Of a DNA stretch of 64,000 nucleotides, positions 14,060 through 25,200 are shown piece after piece; the first letter of the stretch is position 1; each line of letters opens with the position of its first letter. Position numbers and translations under genes: made by a program. The DNA comes from Ascaris suum (lineage: Eukaryota > Nematoda > Chromadorea > Rhabditida > Ascarididae): the NCBI GenBank assembly GCA_013433145.1, contig CM024176.1, positions 7,116,520 through 7,180,519 on the forward strand, in the 5' to 3' direction. The notes beneath the pieces were generated by a model. That model made no database searches. It had not been told where the DNA came from and saw only the letters and a list, made by a program, of their open reading frames with translations.

Positions 14060-16141
14060 CGAATTGCTTCCTTTCTCTTTTTAGGTGCACCAAAATGTAG
14101 GTGCTTAACGCCGCAGCTGAATGTTAATTGATGGAACTTTTTCAAGTTCACTGTGTTGTTTTGCAGGGCGAACGGTTCTGTCCCAGCGCGATAGTGTGGG
14201 GAGTCAGATGTCAGGGAATGTGAGCGACTACGAGGTATCCAACAGTTCACTGTTACGACATCAGCAGCTACTCAAGCAGCATTCCTACTCGAGGTACGAT
14301 TGGTTTAATCAAGGTCAAGAAGATCGGACCTCTGGTCTCGACCTCTCGGCACCACTGTTTGGCGCTTTGCCAGCACGAATTGATGATATGCAATCTTTTC
14401 TTAAGCGCCTCAATTGCATCGTACGTCGGCAACGTAGGCTCACCCCAAAATCATTAAAGGTCGCCATTGAGTTACATTCGACAATGGTTGCCGCAGATGA
14501 AAGCACTGAAAACTCATCTGTACAGTTAAATATAAATAAAAGTGATATCAACCCCATAACAACTAAAACTGCCCGGACCTCTGTAGTGTCGAAGAAGGAT
14601 TCAAAACCCCAAAAACCTCATCTTTCGTCCATAAAGGAGATGCTCATACCGAAACCTTCAACTAATGAAGAGAAGCTAGAAACAAATGAGGAAAAGATTA
14701 AAAGAACGCATGAAAAAGTGCGTTCACCACTGCCACCGAGGGGGAGAGAACGTCAGCACGCTAGAGCAGTACCGAAAGAGTATCTCTTACCTGCATCAAC
14801 AGTAAGTAAAAAAGAAGAACTGTCAAGTAGGAGCAGTCACAAAAGCTCTTCTCCAACAGTAAAGGAACCGCCACTGTCCATATATTTCGACTCTTCCAGT
14901 GTTTCTCTTAAAGGCCATTCGGCTTCTACGCCATCACCAACGTTAAAGCCCTCATCACCAACATACCTGACGTCATTTTCTTCTGCCGATAGTGACACTG
15001 AATCATATTCCACTTTACGGAAAGAGCCATCGGCTTCTGCATTCAGAGACGGGGATGAGACGTCTTCATCTTCTTCTCTAAGGAAGAGTTTCACTGCAGC
15101 TTCGGCGCTTGGTAAGGATCTGCGGTCGTCGGTCTCAGCGTCATTAGGTAGAAGTACGAGTTCCCTTTCAAGGTCAATCAGTGATTATAGTGGCTCGGCA
15201 AGAAGTGCACTTTCGCGAACTACTCGTCAGACTTCACCACTGTCGTCGCTTTGGCGCAATCTACCTTCTATCTCATCAGATAACAAAAGTGATTTGGTAG
15301 GGAGCACGTCCTCTCTAACGAGAGACTTGAAGTCAGGCTCTTCGATGCGGAGGTACAATCGGAGCTCGAGCTCGTCATATCGCAGTGAAATGTCAAGGAT
15401 ACCATCAGTTGATAGTGGTCTGTCGACCCCTTCTTATACGAGGAAGTACTCATCGAGTTCCTTCCAGCAAAGATTATCAACAAGAAAAGAGCCGTCGTCA
15501 CCCTCATCGCTTCGTAGAGATTTGTCGTCGTCGATCAGAAGTGACCTTTCTTCGACATCGCTGAGAAGTAGCAGCATATCATACTCACTTATTTCTTACA
15601 AGAAAGGCTAGAGTGAACACTCGTCTGACGCTGTCTACCAATGAATGCGCCAGAAATGAGCATGTATATCACTCCTAGTTTGCTTGGTTGAGATGAGAGT
15701 GATCATAGAGTCATAGTTACTGATGGTTTACAAGAAATGTTCGTGTTGGCATTTCGAATTGTAGATTCTTCCTCAGGACCTATTACTTCAGGCTGGATTA
15801 TTTTTTTCGTAAATCTTCGCTATTTTGAGGAGACTATGAAGTAAAATAAAAGGCTTCTTGATATTTGACCATCATCGGCGCCGTTTTTGGTCTCATCAGT
15901 AGGTACTTTAGGAAAAAATGCAAAAGAAACGAAGAGCAAATTGTGCAGAACTCATTCATGCAAAAGAGATTCTGATAAACGATGACTGTTAGTTTCGAGA
16001 ATAATATGAGCCATTTCGCAGCAAGAAGATCATGGAAGGAAGGTTGCGTATCTTCAGGTTCTACAGGCGTTGTATTGCTCAGGGGCTAGAACGATACATA
16101 TTTACCTCTGAAAGCATTTTTCGACCCTTTACCGTGGATAA

Positions 16142-16234
<93 letters not shown>

Positions 16235-19200
16235 ACGGCTCTCACAGGTCATCGTTGATGCTGATTCTTGATTATTTCCTCGATTTCAACGCTAGTAGTA
16301 ATGCGACAAAGAACTGAATGCTGGGCCTTGAATGAGCGAGAAAAGCAGTTGGATGTGAAAGTGCGGTATCATAAAATGTCTGAAGAAGAAGGAGAATAGC
16401 TTGCTTGTGGATAGATCGGGGCTGCAATCGCTGATGAAAATTCTTCCAAGCGATTTTTAAAGACTCGTCGGTTTAGCCATCTTATACCGCTAAGCTTTCA
16501 AAAAGTTCTCCAGTGAACTAACAGTGGGGCTCCATTTTGATCTTTCTGATTTAGGTTAGTGTTTACGTGAGTGGAAGTATTGTTTTCGGCAAGGTGGATG
16601 TCCAAGAGAGAATCATGCGCTTTTGAACGAATTGTGAAGTCATGTTCATCGATACAGCTGCATGCTGTAGCTGTGCTATGCACATTTTTCTATGTGCGCC
16701 AAGTTCTGGGGTTTATCCAGTACCGATGTTGTCTAGCAGCATTGGGCAGGGTGGGGAGTGAGAAAAACGGGGATTACCGCAGTTGTGTAGCGACAACTGC
16801 AGTGATCTTCATTTTCAATTGATTGTTGAAATATTTGGTTTTTATTTGCTGAACATGTTATGGCACCTTCAGCACTACATCTTCGAACACTTTCTAGTCA
16901 CTCTTGGAGATCCTTTAGTGAGGTATAATATAAGTGGGTGTCGTTAAACGCAATGTCGAAGACCTAAGTTGAAACTCACAGAAAGGCGTTAAAGTTTTTT
17001 CAACGTTTTATATCGATCCAAAATTGTATCGGTCTCTGTGGCTTTTCACTTCACATCGTTGTAGTAAGTATTCCCAGTTTCTGCGCCATGAGATCATGAG
17101 CAAAAATGGGTATGGATTTCGAGATCGAAGAAGGATGACGCATTTGCCGCTTGCACGCTCGTTGCTGACATACGAAAGAAAGTGGTGCTTTGTTGGTTTT
17201 TTACAGTTGTGACCATGGTCAGTACGCACAACCATCTGCTCAGCACCTTTTATGCGTCTTTTTTCGCTTTGTTGCACTTCTTTCTCGCTCTTGCTTTACT
17301 TTAATGCGGTGTCTTCTTAGTCTAAGTGGGTAATCGCAACGGTCATTGACGCACCGAGGGAGGGAGGGAGGAGAAGGCTTACAAGGGAACGAAGTGTGGA
17401 ACGTCACTTTGGCCTTAGTAGGAGAAGCGTCTTCTTCGTCTTGACAATTTTTCTTCGTCGTTTTTGTCGAGAAAAGTCGACAGACTGTATTGGTTAATCT
17501 TTACCTGCTCTCGAACGTCCGATTCCTTTGCAAGCAAAGCCTCCTTGACGGTGTTGTCAATGATTGCACGTGAGGTGCATGATTATGGTCATTGCGGGTG
17601 ATGGTCATTGTGCTGTGAAGGTGGTCAGTATTATGATTTCGGCTTGCTTCGGTTTTTGGGAAATGTGCTGAACCATCCCCTTCTTTCTTGTTGAAACATA
17701 GTTTTAGCGCAGAATATTGCATTAGGTGATCGCTGTTTATTTCGGTTTTAACCTGAGGTTCATCTTATAAGCACGAGGTAGTGTGTGGGGAGGGCGGGTT
17801 ACTTTATGAGGAAATTAAAACAACATGATATCAAACTGGGGAGGGAGTACGATGTTGTGATGCTGCAGGCGGTAGTTTAATTTATCGTCATTTGCAGTTG
17901 AAGCCATTTTTTGATGGAGAAATTTTCGAGCTGCCCAAACTTCACACGTTTGCTTTTTTTTGCATTTCGGCATTTCAAGGAAAATGTTGCCGTGTGATGG
18001 TCATTGCCTCTAGTCGTGCCTTTATAGTGAGTCGACTTTCGTTTGCGTTTGTTTCTCTTTTAATTAATCTCTGCAAACGATGTTGATGATGGAACGTCTG
18101 AAATAAAAGAATTTCGAAATGAAAATTTTCACCATTATATTAACGCACTCACAGAACTAAATCCAACCTACCTCACGATTAGAAATTTGCACCTCACTTT
18201 TGTTCATTTATTTCGAGATGTAGCACTGCACTCGATTGTGTCGGATGAAGTGATATTAAATCGGGGAGGACAGTCACTTTTTTGGGAAGGGGGATGTCAC
18301 GGGAAGGGGAGGTTTTTTGTTCACAGTAACTTTGGAGAAGGGCGGGTGAGGGGTTGGGGGGTCGGAGGGAGGAGGAGTGAGGAGATGGACTCTTTATCGG
18401 ATGAGCAAGGTTACACAAATATATAAACCACTCTCCGATGCATTGCTTTCCCCGCACGAATTGCACTTTTTATGCACTGAAGCACTTATAAATGGTGTTG
18501 AAAGCTTGATATTGATATGAAGTTGAGTGAAGGAGAGCTATTCAGTGGTATCGATTTAATCGCGCAAAGATTATAGTTGATTTGAAAGGATACAGCTGTA
18601 ATGCTGTGAGTGTTTCTTCTCTTTATGTATTTTGTTGTAAGATTAAGGTGGAGGATACTGGCTGATTTGCAAAGAGATTTAACAGCAAATAGATAACATA
18701 GACAGTGATTTGTTTGCTGATGAAGGCAGGTGCCACAACGACAGTGATCACCATCTCACATTTATTGTCTCTTCAGAAGCGACCCATGAAATTTGATTTC
18801 ATCCTCAGGAATCACAAAAAGGTGAAGGGAGGAGGGTCATCCTGCAGGCACTTATTAAAACTCATTTTTCCTACGCTTTCAACTGCGGTGCTTTGTTGCA
18901 TAACAACTAAGGTTATATATACAGAACTCTATTATTGAGGAAGGTGCTACATGACTCTATTGTTGTGAGAGTGGGGAGAGGAAAAAGTAGAAGCGCCATT
19001 TCAGTGCGATTTCATGTTGCTAGTAGAGTGGTCCCCGGAAGTTAGACCTGAAATTTTAAGCGAGATTTGAACGAACCGAGGCCGAAAGTCTCATGAATAT
19101 GTCATGTTCGAATCTCCTCTTATTTCACTTCCTTGTGTTAGGCCAAAGGGTCGAAGTGGCAGCAGTGGTACCAGATTTGGAACTAGCCTTGGTACTGGGT

Positions 19201-22200
19201 GACTTAGAATTCCTTTTGGTCGTTTCGAATGCGTCCTTGCTGGCGGCGGTTTGTGTTGAGATGAGTGAAAACGTGAACTTCTCGTTCGATATCACTTTCT
19301 AGGGTTTCTAGTGATGTGGATTCTGTACGAGGAAGGCTAATCGGATGCTTAAGTCTCCGGGGGAAGGCGGAGGGGAGACGAGTTGAGGGCAAAGGAGGCA
19401 AGGAGGCGCAATAATATGAAGACGATTTTTCTTAACCAAACCCCTTTAAGCATGAATGCGAGTGCGCACTCGATGGCTACCTATGAGAACGCACGTGTGC
19501 ACACACCAACACCGAGTACAGCCTCTACACTTGTCATGGGTACGCAAGGACGAGGCGCAAGCCCTAAGGTATTCCTTTATTTCTTCCTCCTTTTCCTTTT
19601 GTTTGCTAGTGCTGCGGTTGGTGATTACGTCGATATTGTTGAATTTGAAAATCGAAAAAGTTTTATAGTCGCTCGTAAACACACTAGCGCTCAGTGAAAA
19701 GCCATCACATAGTTGAGTAAAATCTCTGGAGTCTAAGTTGCAAGAATTTCCGGAGGGGGTCTGCATGAAAGAAATATTCTCGTTTCGTTGGTACTCCTCG
19801 AAGCGCCCATTCTTGTTTGGCTAGTTTTTGTAGGCGTATAACTTGAAACGAAATAAACGTGCTTTTGGAACCGTTTATATCGTTTATAGAACTATAAAAT
19901 TTCCCATCGAAAATTTAGGGAGTAACAGCAAAATTGTTGAAGCGATGCATGTAGTATGGTGTGGATGCCTCTGACTTTTTAGCTCTCTCCCCACCCGTTA
20001 GGACTTTCCCCGTGGGAAGTCATCTTCCCAAATCAAGTTTGTTCTTGTTACCCGACGACCATTAAGATATCATAGATTGGTGCAGTGTTGTTTTGCTAAT
20101 TGGGATTACTGTCAGATTGATTGATGCAGTAAATGAGAACGGTCTAGGGGTTGTTTAAGATTACAGATTGGCGCAGCAGTCGACTGCTTGAAACTGAAAA
20201 CAGAGTAAGTGATCGTAGCACTTGCATTGCCCGCGACATTTGCACCTTGAGCATTTCTATGAGATAGTGCGACGAAAGGGAGTATGAGGTCACTGCTCAG
20301 AGAAAGTGGAACAGTGATTGGAGAGGGTGAAAAGTTACAAAAGTTACTGCTTAGAGGTGATGAAAAATCCAAGGGGAAAGCTACCACCCAAAGGTATGAA
20401 AAGTGGCCGAGGAGAGAGAGGAGGTGAAGGAATGAGAAGTTACTGCATCGATGAACTAATTTAGGCGAGGTAAAGAGTTAGTGCTTTAATAAGCTGTTGA
20501 GTTTTCCAATCCCCCTCACACCTCCATGGAAAATATCCAACCTGAGATGCTGAAGGTGCTGATGTCAAAGTCCTTAAAATCTCTATGGGAATGTTTTTAT
20601 CCTAACTTATGCTTAGCTTTGTACTAATTAAACATTTCGATATCTCTTGCGTGCTCTCTGCTATCTTATTTTCCCTCTTTCCTAGTGTGACATAAAACCG
20701 ACGCCGTAAGACTTGTGTTTTTGCGATGAGGATACTCAAAGTTTGATGCGACTCCCAATCAAGATTCCACAGGGAAGCATTTCTGAATCTTCACGTCAAC
20801 ATGCATTATATCTTTCAAGGGTTGCTTTTTGTTTGCCGTTTTCCCATCGAAATCCCTTTCGAACCGAATTTCATGTTCATATCTGGGTGAATTTCCCTTC
20901 CTTTATGGTGGAGGTGTTTTTTGCTGTGCTGTTTTGCTTACTGATGTGCGAACAACGGGAAGGATGCCCTGGTTACATGGTCGCTGTCTTTTTATTATAG
21001 CTGTTGTATGGTGAATTGTTTCTTCACGACGCAAATTGCAGTTCTTTAGTGTATTCGAGTGGGGAACATGTCACCCTGAATGCGAAATAACAGAAGTGAA
21101 TAATGGGCGAAGCAATAAGAAAATGAACATGGCAGCCTTCTTGTATGGCACATATTGTGATTTGTTGAGTGGCATTGTTTGTGCTCTGGGTGCTTGCTCA
21201 GCTTAGGCTTTATCCTCTATCAAGATATGTCTGCCTCCGCCTCTTTCCTTTCTCCTCTTTGTTTGTGTTGAGCTGTTAACGAAAAGCAGATCCGTAAAAT
21301 GTGTGTTTTTCATGAATACAGTCATTATAACTGCTTTTAATATTCGTGTATTGGGGTATTCCGATCGATTAACGATAAGACTTCTGTGGTTGTATTGTGA
21401 ATCGAGGAGGAGAGGAAAGGACGGTCGCATAGGGGGTGAATAGTGCTTGTATTTGCAACTGTAGCGATACACAAAGTACATATTTTTGAAAGGGATAGGT
21501 AAAAGATAGTGGGAAAGCGCAAAGATGCGAAAAAAGTGGAGGGGACCGAAAAAAGAAGAAAAAAGCTTGTGAGTGAGTCGATAAGTGAGGTGCTTGCTTT
21601 ATTATTTACTTCGTTGGGTGTTGTTAAGAATGCTATGTCGCTAGTTTGCATTAAGGAAACCTCTATACGATGCGATATAATGGTGGTAGTCAAATACGAA
21701 CAAAGTTGTCGATGGACTCGCAGATGTGAATAATCTTCAAGTTATCACACCCAATTTCAGGTAATACAGTCATTAAATAACGCATTGAATGGCAAAGGGC
21801 ATCGTTTCTCTCATATTCATCTTCAAACGCCGTCTAAATGTGCGCACTGTACCTCAATTCTGGTTGGTCTCGATAGACAAGGTTGGTTATCCAATTGCAT
21901 TCGCGTTCATTTGGCGGTGTGCCGGAAGGGGGTCATTATGATGGGAGAGAAGAGGAAAGGAGAGAGACTGAGTGCAACTCGAAAGACTTGCTTATCTGGT
22001 AAGCTCGATATCCACGAAAGCGCCTATGATGAGTAGAGGTTGTGATTTGTTGCTGTTGGTTTTCTACGGTTTCATAAGAACGCGATTAAAACAGGCCCCA
22101 CGATGCGGTCGAATATGTATTTACCTATCGCTGTCGATGTGGAAATAGGCAAGAATAAACTGGAAATAGGGAACCAAGAACAGTAATAAATTATTGCGCT

Positions 22201-25200
22201 AGCTGAATAGATGGAGAGCGAGATTCGTTCAAAAGTTGGACCTTACAAGTATCAAGGCAGCAGCATGAGGTGTTTACAAGTGCACTCATATCCTCTGTCT
22301 ACGTCATGTTGATAATTTATAGCTATGATCTATCTATTCATTCTTCGACTCCCTATGTTCCCTCCGGAAAAATCGCTCGGATCCATGAGCGAACAAGGCG
22401 GTCGAGTCATGTTTGCGTTTTTGAAACTATATGAAACGTTTATGAAACTGATTTCTTCAGAGCAATCACCAGTGCTTTCAAAAAATAACTCTCATTTTTG
22501 TATAATGTTTATCGACATGGTGGCACGGAACCATCTTCGCTAGCGGTCATTTTCTGTTTGCTCCAAGTATTTCCTTTAAGTTATTTTTTGGGTCTTTTTT
22601 ACTCACAAAAAGCGTTTCGTATATCGTTTATTGATGTTTGAGACGTTTCATTTGGAACGCATTTTTCTGCATTTTCGTATGATCTTACAACGAATTGATT
22701 AGGTGCAGATGTGATGAGTGAGTATATCTCACTTATATTAGTACAGGCATGTTAGCGATGCAATGGTCTGTTGCATAGTGGACTTTCTTTTTCTCGGCGA
22801 TGTAAGCAAACTAAGCCGCTTTGTTTTCACTTGATTCGCAGCCTTTCTTAGCTCTTGCTGGAAAGTTAATCCGTAAAGACTTAGCAAAAAAAGAGTCATG
22901 TTTCTAACAGAGGTTTTATTTATTATTGTTCTTCGTTAGGACTCTTGTTGTTGTTTAATAGAACATCGTTTTTATCTTTTTTGGTCACATGTTGGTTTGC
23001 ACCATTGCAAGTAAAATAATTGCAGGTTTATTCTGTCAAGATTGTCAGTACGCTTGTCACGTGAATTGTGCTCCAAAGGTGCCACCGATCTGTCCCGTAC
23101 CGCCCGAAGCGCGTCGTCCGTTGGGTATTGATCCGCAGAAAGGAGTAGGAACTGCATATGAAGGTATATATTCCTGGGATTTGGTTAGTAGGTAGGTGGT
23201 AAATGTGGTATGGAAGCGATTTTGACAATCTTATTACCCATCAATGATTTCGGTTTGTTTTCATAGTGTTGTTGTTTCCACTCAAACTTATAATGCAGCA
23301 AGGTTAGTTGTGGTGCTGCCGGGCAGCGTAAGCGTTCATGACGTTTGCAGGGTTGGTTAAAACGCCAAAGCCGGCTGGAGTGAAGCGTGGATGGCAATCG
23401 ACATATGTGGTGGTATGTGATTTCAAGCTATATCTTTATGACTGCAGCGTGGACAAACATGGCAAGGCGATCGATATTCATCCGGTTATACGACAGGTAC
23501 CTTTTCTATCCATATGCTGTATTGAATGGTAGTGTTGTTACAGAAGTGCATTCTGAGATAATTTGGTAACAGATACAGGTCGGAGCAGTGAATGTGAGTC
23601 AGTGCTACTGTTCGCTTCATTGCGATGGCTAAGTCGCCGAAGCGACGTTGTGTCTACGTCGAGTGCCCTTTGCTTTTATTTTATTTAGGTCCCTAGCAAG
23701 GATTATGGTTTCCGAGGACCTAACAAATTTTTTTCGACCCACAGTTTTCGATCGATCAAGTCCTTTTAATCTGCACGCCGTTGCTGTTTTACGTATTAAA
23801 TGTTTACTTGCCTAAATTATAGCTGCGCGAATGTTTTAGAGCGTTAAAATAAAAAAAAAGTACCGAATGGCGCATCACCCAACAAAAGTAAACCAATTTC
23901 TGGGCTAATTGGCGCAAACTTTGTCGAATAGTTATGTTGCAGCTAAAAGTTCTGAAAAAGCAACACATATGAGTACGAAACGAACTTCAAGGCCATAGAG
24001 GTTTTTTTCAGAGAACAGCGGTATTCGAATGGGAAAGTACTTTTCTGCAAGTGTATTCCGATGCCTTGTAGGCCAAAAATAACTGTAGCTTTTAATTCTT
24101 AGGGAGCGACCGTATTGTTCCCTTGCCTTCGAAATAAGCAAAAATAAAACATAGGTGATAGAGCGAATTCTTCATGTATTAGTCCGTCGAACCGACCTGC
24201 ATAATGTCAACGAGATGCTGAAAGTTTTTCATAGTGCGAAAGGGTCGTCAAATGTGAGAGGCATTCGGTTGCCGCTCGGTGGCAAAAAATTCTAATAAAC
24301 GATCAAATTCGCACTGCGAGACATGGAAAATATTTATAAAAAGTTGAAAAAAGCCCGCTGAAGTCGAGCTGAGGGAAGGGAGGAGGGGGGGGGGGGGAAT
24401 TTCCTGCTTCCCTCCGCATGTCGGCAAACGGTATAGTTGTGCCTGACCACGGTTAAGCTGGTATGCCTTATTGTTGTCGAAGCTTTACACATGGCTGTAT
24501 TACATTTTCATTATTGCAATCCGGCGTTACTACCACACTGTTTGTTGAAACTCGCCAGAGACTCGTATTTTTGGCAAATGAAGTGACACATGTCGCTTTG
24601 GCCAACATTGATGTAGGCAACAAAGTCACCTTCAAATGCTTTGAGAACGAATCTATTCGACTATAACTGCTGTAGATGATGCTATGCTTCTCTCGGTGCA
24701 AAACCGAGGTGTTTATAAATTTTCAACTTTATCTGCTACGCTTTGTTTCCTTGCCTATGCATACCGCTAAAGACGAATGCGGTGGTACACGAAATAAGCT
24801 TTCATTGTTAGCACATCGTAATGTGTTGATGTTATCGTTGATAAATCTGCTTTAAGGTCTTGGATATGCGAGACACTGATTTTACGGTGACTGGAGTTAC
24901 GGAAGCGGACGTGATTCATGCGTCAAAGTCTGATTTGCCAAAGATATTCCGAGTGACGACCAGTCAGATTCACGGTACGTTACCCAGTTCGGGGGTGAAT
25001 ACGACCAGCTCAACGTCAAGTAGTGGCAGTGCGTCGTCCGAGGGGCCTGTTGCCAGGCAGTACACTCTTCTTATGGCCGACAATAATGAGGTGAGGTGTT
25101 ATGAGGTTGTTCTTTTAATGGAGGTTGAATGCTAATTTACTATCGAATTTGTATTATGTTTTGATGGAGCTAAGAGCTCATATGGTAGACGATTTAAAGC

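Larger units (their letters stand above)
11921..14166 (+). other. MRCK intron 10 with CT tract and two TA arrays
   Basis: The intron joins the exon ending PAERLPAG to the exon starting RTVLSQRD. It contains a long polypyrimidine segment (13322-13576) and two (TA)n arrays (13855-13926 and 13990-14057), the second ending about 110 bases before the acceptor. No additional exon was recognised. Confidence 0.6.
15851..19450 (+). other. Rest of MRCK intron 11
   Basis: No exon was recognised between the end of candidate exon B and the exon at 19451-19568. The stretch contains a (TA)n array (16144-16231) and a G-rich zone at about 18270-18390 with a quadruplex pattern. Confidence 0.55.

Noticed and set aside
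13731..14250. Open frames of 89-120 codons on both strands made of Tyr-Ile repeats
   Set aside because: They are translations of the (TA)n arrays, which have no stop in some frames; also at 16.2, 33.1 and 35.7 kb.
19093..19141. GTTCGAATC resembling a tRNA B box
   Set aside because: No A box at the right distance and no cloverleaf can be drawn.
21785..22036. Frame continuing past the C1 half-exon donor at 21882
   Set aside because: The rest of C1 is on the next exon (23026) in phase 1 with all zinc ligands; the read-through is only 50 codons, lacks the remaining ligands, and has no AATAAA nearby.
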